Assembly (NCBI GenBank): GCA_963703385.1
Contig: OY969816.1
Span: 2,914,001-2,978,000 of the forward strand
Source of the DNA: Rhodoblastus sp963703385
GTDB lineage: Bacteria > Pseudomonadota > Alphaproteobacteria > Rhizobiales > Beijerinckiaceae
DNA: 64,000 nucleotides
Direction: 5' to 3'
Part shown: positions 1-7,551 of the stretch, piece after piece
How positions within the stretch are numbered: the stretch's first letter is position 1
How the letters are laid out: each line of letters starts with the position of its first letter
The notes under the pieces: generated by a model
What the model was told of the DNA's origin: nothing
The model's database searches: none
The model's input: the letters and a program-made list of their open reading frames with translations, nothing else
Made by a program: the position numbers and the translations under genes

Positions 1-1351
1 CCAGCGGATAGGGCAGCCTGCGGGTCAGGAACAGCATGGTGCCGGGCGGCAAATTGGGATGGATCTTGATGTCGAGCGACTTGGCGCCGGCCAGCGAATA
101 TTTGTTCTTGTAGGTCGTCACCATGACGCCGCCGCCGATGGCGTCCTGCTTCGAATCGAAGATGAAGCGCTGAGCGCCGGAGGCGCCGGCGGCGAGAATC
201 TTCTTTGAAATATTGCTCGCTTCCTGCGCCGAGACCCAGATCTCGTCCGGCGAGAGACGATAGAGATTCCAGTTCGCCTGGAGAACATTCTCGATCTCGA
301 CGACGCCGCCGGCGCCGTCGGCGGTCAGCGGCGTGCCAACGCCGGCCGAGCCGGTCGGCTGCACGGTCACATTCGCGCCGGAGCTAGGCAGGAAGGCCTG
401 GGTGAGCAGGCCGTCGAAGGCGAGCGCGTTCGACGACCAGTCGGCGGTCGGCAGCGACGCGGCGGTCTGGGTTCCGGTCGCGGCGGCGATGATCGCCACG
501 CTGTTGATGGTGGTGATGGCGCCGAGCGTTTCCGAGCCGGCGGCGCCCCAATACCACGCGTAGCCACATGCGCCGCGCGTGGTCGCGATTGTCGCGGTGA
601 CGCTGCCGGTCGAGCCAGTGGTGGCGACGGTGGCGTTGGCGGATTTCTGGGAGGCGCCGCCGCCGAAAGTGTCGACGGAACCATCCGCATTGGTGCGGGT
701 GATCGACGCCTGGACGCCGGCCGTCACCGAGGAATTCATCAGGCCGTCGAGGGTCAAGGCGACACAGATCACCGACCAGGTTCCGGCGGCGAGCGAACCG
801 CCGCTGCTCGACGCCGCCAGCGTCGGCGTCGCGGTTGCGCCGAGCGCCAGCGACGTATTGCCGCCGAGGATCATGGCCTCTTCGCCAAGCATCAGGGATT
901 CAAGGCCAGTCTGCGCGGCAAGCGCCCGGATGTCGTCGAAATTCTGGCCGGCGTACTGGGCCTCGAAATCGACATTGGTCTCGATGCCGATGCCCTTGTA
1001 GGTCGCAACGTAATTGTTGGTGGTCACCGCCTGGACGGCGCCGCGATTGCCGCCGGAAACGCCGATGCGCAAGCCGGAAGAATTGATCGCGGTGATGGCG
1101 CGCCAGGCCGCCTGAATGCCGCCCTTGCCCGACACGCGCGGGATCGAATTGCGCAGCGGCGTGAGCACCGGGAAGAGCAGTTTGGCGCCGGCTTCGAGGT
1201 CGTAATAGGTCAGGCCCGAAGTGGCCGAGGCGCTTTCGGAATAGGTGGATTTTTCCAGGCTGGCGAAACGCGGATCGAACAAGGGCTGGCCTTGAGCCTT
1301 GCGGATCGCCTGAGTCAATTCCAGCGCGTTCTGTTGTGCGGTCATGGACAT
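1..1351 (-). CDS. Phage major capsid protein, 3' end beyond the window
   Basis: Translating the minus strand from ATG at 1351 (AGAGAAAGC just upstream as a weak ribosome site; a second in-frame ATG at 1345) gives 450 open codons to the window edge. The N-terminus (TAQQNALELTQAIRKAQGQP) and the following stretch with YYDLEAGAKLLFPVLTPLRN look like an HK97-fold capsid of the kind found in alphaproteobacterial prophages. Residues of about 155-265 are very rich in Thr, Ala, Ser and Gly (for example ATPTLAASSSGGSLAAGTWS) and read like an Ig/FN3-type beta domain inserted in the capsid core. It lies 29 bp downstream of the prohead protease, the usual protease-capsid order. The capsid assignment is inferred from order and general sequence character; the inserted domain is an inference. 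Confidence 0.7.
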   Translation of the reverse strand, partial: MSMTAQQNALELTQAIRKAQGQPLFDPRFASLEKSTYSESASATSGLTYYDLEAGAKLLFPVLTPLRNSIPRVSGKGGIQAAWRAITAINSSGLRIGVSGGNRGAVQAVTTNNYVATYKGIGIETNVDFEAQYAGQNFDDIRALAAQTGLESLMLGEEAMILGGNTSLALGATATPTLAASSSGGSLAAGTWSVICVALTLDGLMNSSVTAGVQASITRTNADGSVDTFGGGASQKSANATVATTGSTGSVTATIATTRGACGYAWYWGAAGSETLGAITTINSVAIIAAATGTQTAASLPTADWSSNALAFDGLLTQAFLPSSGANVTVQPTGSAGVGTPLTADGAGGVVEIENVLQANWNLYRLSPDEIWVSAQEASNISKKILAAGASGAQRFIFDSKQDAIGGGVMVTTYKNKYSLAGAKSLDIKIHPNLPPGTMLFLTRRLPYPL

Positions 1352-1380
1352 GCTTTCTCTGTTGGGATTCGTAAAAAAGC

Positions 1381-2403
1381 TCAGCCGAAGCGTTTCGGCT
1401 GGGTCTGGGCGGCCTTGATCAGGACGAGAGAAGCCTGTTCGGGCGACAGCCGCGCCAGTTCGGCGGCGAGATCGTCGAGGCCGAACTCGGCGGATTTCGA
1501 CACCGGCGCGAAGCCAGGAAGGTGAACGGGCTGCGCCGGCGCGGCCTCGAGCGCGGCGACGCGCTCGCCCAGCGCCGCGACGTGCTTGCCGAGATCGGCG
1601 GCGGTTCGACGCGCCGCCTCGCCTTCGCTCGCCAGCTTTTCCAGCCGCACGTCGAGGACGGCGGCCTTTTGCGCCGCCTTCGGCTGCAGAAGCGCGACAT
1701 AACGCTCTTTCACACGGGCCAGAAGGCTCGTCAGCGGCGCGTCGTGAATGGGATCGGCGTTGAGGTCGGCCTCCAGCGCCGCAAAGAAACCGGCGATGGT
1801 TTCGGCGGCCTCGACATCGCTGTCCACATTGCCGACCAGCCAGGCGCGCATCGCCGAACTCGAAACCGGCGTCGGACCTTCCGGCTCGGCGGAGGGCGCG
1901 GCGAAGCCGCGCCGCTCGGTCGCGCCGTCGGCCTTGACGAGTTCGAAACTCGCTTCCGACAGGCAGGGCAGATCGACCAGCGAAATCTCGCTGGGCGCGG
2001 CGGTGTAGCGGGTGAGTTCGGGATTCTCCGGATCGGGCCAGCGCTTCACATAGGCGCCACCCTGGCTGAAGCCGGTATAGACGCCTTCCTCGATCTTGCG
2101 CCATTCGTCGTCATCGACGATCTTGGCGGCGATCTCGATGCGCTTGGCCTGGTCATTGAAGGTGATCGCGGAAATCTTTCCCGCCGCCACCTTGCCATGC
2201 ATGGAGCGCAGATTGCCAAGACTCTTGCCGCCGGAGGCCTTGGCGAAATCCTCCGACCATTTCTCGTAATGAGGCTTGGTGCTGGCGTAATCGCAGATTT
2301 CGCCGGACCTGTCCGGCAGCTCCGCCGTGGCGTAGCCGTAGATCAGGCGCCGGGCGGCGTCCGCCTTGCGCAGGGGTATGAACATTTGCAACGGGTCCGA
2401 CAC
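1381..2403 (-). CDS. Phage prohead protease (XkdF-like)
   Basis: 340 aa. The first 150 residues fit a head-maturation protease of the XkdF/prohead serine protease group: an early RRLIYGYATAELPDRSGEI strand, then NLRSMHGKV with the likely catalytic His, an EEGVYTGFSQGGAYVKRW segment and the SEISLVDLPCLSEASFEL motif near residues 140-160 carrying the likely Ser. The C-terminal half (about 190-340) is Ala-rich, predicted helical and coiled, as expected of a scaffold part that is cut off during head maturation. It sits immediately before the capsid gene. The portal gene, its usual upstream neighbour, is separated from it by hisC and the toxin cassettes. Family assignment is from motifs recalled, not a search. 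Confidence 0.75.
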   Translation of the reverse strand: MSDPLQMFIPLRKADAARRLIYGYATAELPDRSGEICDYASTKPHYEKWSEDFAKASGGKSLGNLRSMHGKVAAGKISAITFNDQAKRIEIAAKIVDDDEWRKIEEGVYTGFSQGGAYVKRWPDPENPELTRYTAAPSEISLVDLPCLSEASFELVKADGATERRGFAAPSAEPEGPTPVSSSAMRAWLVGNVDSDVEAAETIAGFFAALEADLNADPIHDAPLTSLLARVKERYVALLQPKAAQKAAVLDVRLEKLASEGEAARRTAADLGKHVAALGERVAALEAAPAQPVHLPGFAPVSKSAEFGLDDLAAELARLSPEQASLVLIKAAQTQPKRFG

Positions 2404-2521
2404 GCGGCGCTCCTCGTCTGGTTGTCGCCAGGCCCGCTTGTGGCGGGACTGGCCAGGTGGTCCGAAATTTTGCTAAACACGCCCGCCCGCGTTTCGCGGG
2501 AGCGGGAAAAGGCGCGCAAAG

Positions 2522-3580
2522 ATGGAATTCTGGAGCGAGACGGCGAAAGCGTTACGCCCGTACACCCCGGGCGAGCAGCCGCGTATAAAAGGGCTGGTCA
2601 AGCTCAACACCAATGAAAGCCCGCTGCCGCCGTCGCCGCGCGCGCTCGAAGCGATGCGCGAGGCCGCCAATGACGCGCTAAGGCTCTATCCCACGGCGGA
2701 ATCGGATTCCTTGCGCGAAACGCTTGCCGCCTATCACGGCCTGCGCGCCGAAAATGTCTTTGTCGGCAACGGCTCGGACGAAGTGCTCGCGCATACCTTT
2801 CTCGCGCTGCTCAAGCACGACAGGCCGCTGCTCTTTCCCGACGTCACTTACAGTTTTTATCCGGTCTGGGCGCAGCTCTACGACATCGCCTGCGAGACGG
2901 TTCCGCTCGACGACAACATGCGCTTGGCGATCGACGATTACCGCCGCAACCGCGCCGGCGCGATTGTGCTCGCCAATCCCAACGCCCCGACCGGCGTCGC
3001 CCTGTCACGCGCCGAGATCGCGAAGCTGCTCGCGCAACACCCCGACATTCCCGTCGTCGTGGATGAGGCCTATGTCGATTTCGGCGGCGAAACCGCAGTT
3101 CCGCTGATCGCCGACCATCCCAATCTTCTCATCGTGCGCACGTTTTCGAAGTCACGGGCGCTCGCGGGCCTGCGCGTCGGTTATGCGCTCGGCCACCCCA
3201 AACTGATCGAAGCCCTCTCGCGGGTCAAAAACAGTTTTAATTCCTACCCGCTCGATCGCATCGCGGTGGCCGGCGCCGTCGCGTCGGTCGAGGATGAGGC
3301 TTATTTTCAGCACAGCCTCAAAACCATCGTCACCGAGCGCGAAAACGCTGCCGCGCGCCTGAAAGAACTCGGGTTCGACATCCTGCCCTCAAGCGCCAAT
3401 TTCGTCTTCGCGCGCCACAAAAGCGCCAAAGGCGCGGAGCTGGCCCGCGCCTTGCGCGAGCACGCCGTGCTGGTGCGCCATTTCAACGCGCCCCGTATCG
3501 AGGACTTTTTGCGCATCACCATCGGAACGGCGGAGCAGACGGAGAAACTGGTCGCCGCGTTGCGCGATATTTTGGCGTGA
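2522..3580 (+). CDS. hisC: Histidinol-phosphate aminotransferase
   Basis: 352 aa, full length for HisC. It is a PLP enzyme that transfers the amino group from glutamate to imidazole-acetol phosphate in histidine synthesis, in the cytoplasm. Visible hallmarks are LNTNESPLPPSP near the N-terminus, FVGNGSDEV, the ANPNAPTG loop, VVVDEAYVDF, and the PLP-binding Lys in TFSKSRALAGLRVGY at about residue 210. The start has only a weak AAGG upstream. It is transcribed against the phage genes on both sides, and its stop codon lies directly against a degenerate copy of the portal repeat. It is therefore either a bacterial gene caught between phage fragments or a gene picked up by the phage; which one cannot be decided here. 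Confidence 0.93.
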   Translation: MEFWSETAKALRPYTPGEQPRIKGLVKLNTNESPLPPSPRALEAMREAANDALRLYPTAESDSLRETLAAYHGLRAENVFVGNGSDEVLAHTFLALLKHDRPLLFPDVTYSFYPVWAQLYDIACETVPLDDNMRLAIDDYRRNRAGAIVLANPNAPTGVALSRAEIAKLLAQHPDIPVVVDEAYVDFGGETAVPLIADHPNLLIVRTFSKSRALAGLRVGYALGHPKLIEALSRVKNSFNSYPLDRIAVAGAVASVEDEAYFQHSLKTIVTERENAAARLKELGFDILPSSANFVFARHKSAKGAELARALREHAVLVRHFNAPRIEDFLRITIGTAEQTEKLVAALRDILA

Positions 3581-3662
3581 CCTGCCCCGTGGCCCCCGTC
3601 AGCACATCGGCCATCGGATCGTCAGCGAGAGTTCTCGCCAAGAATTTTCGCCGCCCGGCGCC
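3581..3662 (-). repeat. Vestigial third copy of the portal shared segment
   Basis: About 80 bp that align without gaps to the start of the 252-bp repeats at 4689 and 5911 (for example CCTGCCCCGT, then CAGCACATC, GCCATCGGATCGTC and TCTCGCCAAGAAT), at roughly 80% identity by eye. It begins at the base after the hisC stop and fades out before the immunity gene stop at 3706. It is read here as the worn remnant of another portal 3' end, cut by whatever placed hisC here. Confidence 0.75.
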
Positions 3663-3705
3663 CGCTCAACAAAAGGCGGCTGCCGAGAGAACGGAACGCA
3701 AAATT

Positions 3706-4008
3706 TCATCCCCCTTGCGGCAACTTTGCGTTTATAAGCGATCTCAAATCGGCGACCGCCTGGAGAACTATTTGCTCCCGAACTTCATCCAGGGATTTCC
3801 AACCCCTATTCAACGCGAGGGCGTAGCTGATTTCCAGATCGCCCCACGAATCCCAGAAGCCTTCCTGCCAATCCGGGTCGGCAAGATGGAGAGTATTGAA
3901 CAATCCTTCCAGCTCTGGAATCAATGAACTGAGAGCCAATTGGCCGCTTTCGAATGCGGCGAGCTTCGCCAGCATCAATTGAAGGTTACTTTCTTGAGCG
4001 TTCGTCAT
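3706..4008 (-). CDS. Candidate immunity protein of the orphan toxin cassette
   Basis: 100 aa, acidic, all-alpha in appearance, with Trp-rich centre (DPDWQEGFWDSWGDLEISYA) and a C-terminal helix ending VADLRSLINAKL. Its ATG overlaps the stop of the orphan toxin reading frame (ATGA at 4005-4008), so the two would be translationally coupled. Small acidic proteins directly after a toxin C-terminus are the rule in polymorphic toxin loci, and this one resembles helical immunity proteins seen beside BECR-type RNase toxins. That likeness is from memory and needs a profile search. Function is inferred from position, size and composition; no enzymatic motif is visible. Confidence 0.6.
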   Translation of the reverse strand: MTNAQESNLQLMLAKLAAFESGQLALSSLIPELEGLFNTLHLADPDWQEGFWDSWGDLEISYALALNRGWKSLDEVREQIVLQAVADLRSLINAKLPQGG

Positions 4009-4895
4009 TTCGGTCCCTTTCGCCGGTCGCCAGGAATCACCGTGATGACATTGCCCGTCGTATTGTCCAGTATGACGCTAACATTGTTGACGGGATCGCA
4101 AAACACGCTCGTGTCCGGGTCTTTGCCCGGTCCCTGCAAACCGCTTTGAATGGCTTGGCCCGTCACGCTCGGGAACATGCCTCGGTTTTGCATTTGATCC
4201 ACCGCATGTCCCGAATAGGGAACGCCGTCAATTGTCGCCGGGTCGTTTCGCGGCGGGGCGCCAGCCGGGCTTTGCATCTGGAGACGTGAGCTGCCAGTGA
4301 AGCTCGAGGCCGGCGCGCGGTATCCTCCGGCGGCGCCCGCAGGCATGTCCGGCATTAATGTTCTTCCGTGATTGGTTTGACCGGCTGGACCTGTCCCATA
4401 AATCTGCTCAGATAAGTCTTCCTCCGGTGTGTCGTTCTTTCCGCCTTCTCCGCCAGTCTCAATGTTCATCGCGACGACGGGTTGAGGGCCCGGAGTTGCG
4501 CTGAAAGGTTTCCGCGCTACGATATTGCCCCGCCTTGTGGCGTTGATGTAATCAAACGCCCCAATCCACCTTCCGTCAGCCCCGCGCGGCTGGTCAGGAC
4601 CATATTTGCCAATGGTCGCGGCGCGGTCATTGAAACCGCCTTCCCTTTTCGCAACGGCGCCCTGAGCCGAGTTCGCGTTCAACTCCACGACCCCCTGCCC
4701 CGTGGTCACCGCCAGCACATCCGCCATCGGATCGTCGGGAATCGTCTCGCCAAGAATCTCGGCGGCGCGGCGCCGAGTCATCATGCCGGCGCTCACATAA
4801 GCGACCAGATTCTCGCGCTGAATGGTCGGGTCGATGGTGGGCTCATGGCGCCAGGAAAATTCCAGATTTTTCGCGCCCAAAAGATTCTGGATCAC
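4005..4895 (-). CDS. Orphan portal C-terminus with a toxin-like domain (BECR/DUF4258-like)
   Basis: 296 codons from GTG 4895; portal homology continues upstream in frame to about 4995 without a proper start, so it is probably not expressed as it stands. Residues 1-70 are almost identical to portal residues about 370-440. They are followed by a divergent linker and the junction motif PDQPRGADGRW (residues 100-110), matched by PDQPRDDHGRW in the intact portal. After that everything differs: a Gly/Pro-rich stretch, then a compact domain near 222-296 with YSGHAVDQMQNRG (His230, Arg238), GQAIQSG, and NNVSVILDNTTGNVITVI. That pattern fits RNase-type toxins of the BECR/DUF4258 kind. The immunity candidate follows with a 4-bp overlap. 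The toxin call is inference from motif and context. Confidence 0.6.
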   Translation of the reverse strand: MIQNLLGAKNLEFSWRHEPTIDPTIQRENLVAYVSAGMMTRRRAAEILGETIPDDPMADVLAVTTGQGVVELNANSAQGAVAKREGGFNDRAATIGKYGPDQPRGADGRWIGAFDYINATRRGNIVARKPFSATPGPQPVVAMNIETGGEGGKNDTPEEDLSEQIYGTGPAGQTNHGRTLMPDMPAGAAGGYRAPASSFTGSSRLQMQSPAGAPPRNDPATIDGVPYSGHAVDQMQNRGMFPSVTGQAIQSGLQGPGKDPDTSVFCDPVNNVSVILDNTTGNVITVIPGDRRKGPK

Positions 4896-4940
4896 ATGGT
4901 CGCACAGGCGCTTGATCCAGTTCAGGATCGGCAGCAGGCC
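4689..4940 (-). repeat. Portal shared segment, orphan copy (252 bp)
   Basis: Aligns without gaps to 5911-6162 with only scattered differences, such as CCGTGGTCACCGCC here versus CCGTCGTCACCGTC there. Homology drops at both ends: into the variable linker on one side and into a more distant portal sequence on the other. It is long and similar enough to support homologous recombination between the two portal ends. Confidence 0.9.
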
Positions 4941-5009
4941 ATTGTGATCGGCGACGGCGTTCTCGGCGCCATCAATGCGGAATCTCGCCGAAACCTCGCT
5001 AAGTGACGC

Positions 5010-5501
5010 TTAAATCTTGCGCGCGGACTTTTCGATCAACTGTTTTTTCGGAACTCGCTCGCCCGTTGGCAGCAGAGAAATGTAATCATCTGGAATCTCT
5101 GCCAGTTGTTCCGGTGAAATTGACAAACCAAGTCGATCCATGAGGTAAAGTCTGAAAAATTTTGCCTCCATGACAAGCGCCCAATTATCTTCGATTTCCG
5201 CATCGAACGGCGCTCTTTCGATCTCATTGAGCGCCCCGTTGTCATTACCTTTGAGGTGTAAAATCCAGGCACAATTATTCAATGCACCAGTCTTGCAATC
5301 AAACCGGTACAGATTGTCCGCGAGATATTCTAATGCTTCTTCGTAACGACCTTCATTGCGCAGTAGCACAGAGCGCCAATGAGCAACCGTCTGCTCGCCA
5401 GGGTCAGCGAGTTCTTCTTCGTCGAGCAGAGAGTGGGCTGAAGCCCAATCCTGTTTACGGATTAAACTGATCAGTTTATTGATTTTGGCCATATCGATCA
5501 T
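5010..5501 (-). CDS. Candidate immunity protein of the portal-linked toxin
   Basis: 163 aa from ATG 5501 (AAGGGCG seven bases upstream; a second ATG at 5492). It starts 10 bp after the portal stop. It is acidic and helical with TPR-like repeats: ISLIRKQDWASAHSLLDEEE, then NEGRYEEALEYLADNLY, then NCAWILHLKGNDNGALNEIE. No catalytic motif or membrane segment is visible. In a polymorphic toxin layout the gene immediately after the toxin C-terminus encodes the cognate immunity protein, and this is the proposed role. It could also be an unrelated phage TPR protein. Its coding sequence is visibly richer in AT than the portal, consistent with transfer together with the toxin end. Confidence 0.55.
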   Translation of the reverse strand: MIDMAKINKLISLIRKQDWASAHSLLDEEELADPGEQTVAHWRSVLLRNEGRYEEALEYLADNLYRFDCKTGALNNCAWILHLKGNDNGALNEIERAPFDAEIEDNWALVMEAKFFRLYLMDRLGLSISPEQLAEIPDDYISLLPTGERVPKKQLIEKSARKI

Positions 5502-5511
5502 TGCAGCGCCC

Positions 5512-7230
5512 TTAGCCCAAAGAAACCTGATTTCCGCCGCACCTTTCGCTCACAAACCCCTTCGCGCAACCTTCCCGAGTATTATGTCCCCCTAATAGAA
5601 CGCGATCTGGATGGAACTTCGGAAGGCGCAGCAGACCTTCACATCCATCATACGCCTGTTGCCATTCCTCCGCGCAATTTTCAACGGTCCTTTGGGGCGC
5701 GGGCGTCCGAGGATCGCGCACCGGAGTATCTTCTCGATGGCCTTGTGCCTGCTCGGTTGCGCCACCGCCTGTCGCCGTCCACCGCCCATGATCGTCGCGC
5801 GGTTGGTCAGGATCGAACTTCTCTAGCGAGAAGCCAGCGAAGTCGCGTGAGAAATGACTACCATACCTTTTTTCAACACCACTCTGACTGGAATTGCCAC
5901 CCAGCCCCACGACCCCCTGCCCCGTCGTCACCGTCAGCACATCCGCCATCGGATCGTCCGGAAGGGTCTCGCCAAGAATCTCGGCCGCGCGGCGTCGGGT
6001 CATCATCCCGGCGCTCACATAAGCGACCAGATTCTCGCGCTGGATGGTCGGGTCGATGGTGGGCTCATGGCGCCAGGAAAATTCCAGATTTTTCGCGCCC
6101 AAAAGATTCTGGATCACATGGTCGCACACGCGCTTGACCCAGGCCAAAATCGGCAGCAGGCCTTCCTCGTCGGCGCTGTCCTTCTGGGTCTCGCTGGTGG
6201 CGCGGTTCATCTGATTGACGAACGGCTGCGGCGAGATCGAGAAGGCGAAACACACCACGCGCGCAATCCACTCGTCGAACGCGTTTTTGAGTTCCGGCTC
6301 CTTGGTCTGAATGAAGGTTCTGGCCACGCCGCCGGGCACGAATTTGGCGCGCCGGCGCCGCGCCTGGTCGCCGGTGAAATAGAGGTCCCAGTAATCCTGG
6401 AAATTCTTGATCTGGTCCGGCGTCCAGGCGTCCGGCACCCCGATCAGGCTCTCGGGAATATTGCCTTCGCTGTAATAGGCGAGCTGGCTCAACTGCCGCT
6501 TCAGGCCGATATTGACCGTCGCCATCACCTGCTCGACCGGCGAAAAACCGTAGGCGCGATGGGCGCGCGCATTGCGCGGGCGATAGAGAAGATCGCGCTC
6601 GCCATAATCGATCGCTGGCAGGCCCTTGAGAATCTGCTGATAGGCGACCGGATAAACCAGTTTTCCGTTCTGCGCGAAAGGCCGCGGCGTGCGGCCCCAG
6701 GCGTCGAGCACCGGCTTGATCGTCGCGCCGTCGAGCGGATGAAGCGCCAGAAGCGCGCCGCCGCGATCGCGCTCGCACCATAAAGCCGGCGCGTCGATGA
6801 CGAAAAGGTCCTCCAGAATCATCCGCATCCAGGCGGACCAGTCATGAGCGCCGTCCGGGCTCTCAAAGAATTTTTCGACCCGCGCGAGCTGGACTGAGTT
6901 GACTTTCACGCCCGATTTCGGACGGATCGTCCAGTTCAGCCGCTCGATCTGATCCTTGCGCGTCTCGATCACCAGCCGCAGCAGATCATAGGCGTCGGCG
7001 AGCGCGCGCAGATCGGCGAACGAGAAAGGCTCGTAGGCGCGCGCGGACGTGTTGAGATTGTAGCCCGAGGGAAAATCCCATTGCCGCCCCGCGACATCCG
7101 CCGGCGCACTTGGCCCTTGCGGGGCGGACGGCCCGAACCAGTCGGCCGCGCCCTCGACGCCGGCAAAGCGCGCGGTGATTTCGACAGGCGAAAGGGACCA
7201 GCGAGGCAGGCCCGCGCCGCGTTCGGTCAT
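5512..7230 (-). CDS. HK97-type phage portal protein with a variable, toxin-like C-terminus
   Basis: 572 aa from ATG 7230; open frame continues upstream but without portal-like sequence. HK97 portals are usually near 400-450 aa. The core (about 50-440) is a ring-forming portal through which DNA enters the capsid: FADLRALADAYDLLRLVIET, LHPLDGATIKPV, GFSPVEQVMATVNIGLKR, EWIARVVCFAFSISPQPFV and the RATSETQKDS hallmark. Residues 357-440 are the shared segment. A linker leads to the junction motif DPDQPRDDHGRW (473-484). The last 88 residues are unrelated to portals and hold four Cys (ENCAEEW, YDGCEGLL, REGCAKGFVSERCGGN), a compact pattern like the C-terminal modules of secreted polymorphic toxins. 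A candidate immunity gene follows. Portal identity is firm; the toxin nature is inference. Confidence 0.85.
   Translation of the reverse strand: MTERGAGLPRWSLSPVEITARFAGVEGAADWFGPSAPQGPSAPADVAGRQWDFPSGYNLNTSARAYEPFSFADLRALADAYDLLRLVIETRKDQIERLNWTIRPKSGVKVNSVQLARVEKFFESPDGAHDWSAWMRMILEDLFVIDAPALWCERDRGGALLALHPLDGATIKPVLDAWGRTPRPFAQNGKLVYPVAYQQILKGLPAIDYGERDLLYRPRNARAHRAYGFSPVEQVMATVNIGLKRQLSQLAYYSEGNIPESLIGVPDAWTPDQIKNFQDYWDLYFTGDQARRRRAKFVPGGVARTFIQTKEPELKNAFDEWIARVVCFAFSISPQPFVNQMNRATSETQKDSADEEGLLPILAWVKRVCDHVIQNLLGAKNLEFSWRHEPTIDPTIQRENLVAYVSAGMMTRRRAAEILGETLPDDPMADVLTVTTGQGVVGLGGNSSQSGVEKRYGSHFSRDFAGFSLEKFDPDQPRDDHGRWTATGGGATEQAQGHREDTPVRDPRTPAPQRTVENCAEEWQQAYDGCEGLLRLPKFHPDRVLLGGHNTREGCAKGFVSERCGGNQVSLG
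5911..6162 (-). repeat. Portal shared segment, resident copy (252 bp)
   Basis: This is the part of the intact portal gene (residues about 357-440) that is duplicated at 4689-4940 and, worn, at 3581-3662. Recombination here would swap the resident C-terminus and immunity gene for the orphan pair, deleting the segment between. Confidence 0.9.
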
Positions 7231-7362
7231 ATCAGACTCCAAGATTTTGCGATTTCGTACGGAAGCGGAGGCGCTGAATAGCGGCGCGTGCACCGCTGTC
7301 GAAGCTAGCCGCCCGGTCTTGAATAATTGGAAGGGCAGCCGAAAGTGATCCACCGCCCTGAG

Positions 7363-7524
7363 CTACAAGTCCGATATGATTTCGATTGCCAGCAGCGCCA
7401 ATCCAACGCAGCCTGTCGCGATCGCCAGATTCCCTACGTCGGGACTTTTCGCGCGATTAAGGCCCACAAGCGAACCCAGGATCAAGGCGATAGGCACGCT
7501 GATTTTCAAGTTCTTCCCGACCAT
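7363..7524 (-). CDS. Small membrane protein, 53 aa
   Basis: ATG at 7522-7524 and TAG at 7363-7365 give 53 residues. Two hydrophobic stretches are visible, ISVPIALILGSLVGL (about 8-22) and NLAIATGCVGLALLAIEII (about 32-50), separated by a short polar loop with KSPD. It lies directly upstream of the portal gene in the same orientation. Size and two-helix form recall small phage membrane proteins, including holin-like ones, but no family was recognised. Its start lies 27 bp from the divergent DUF2235 gene, so the two share a promoter region. Confidence 0.5.
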   Translation of the reverse strand: MVGKNLKISVPIALILGSLVGLNRAKSPDVGNLAIATGCVGLALLAIEIISDL

Positions 7525-7551
7525 TTTTTAACCGTTTTAAAGGAACGCCTT

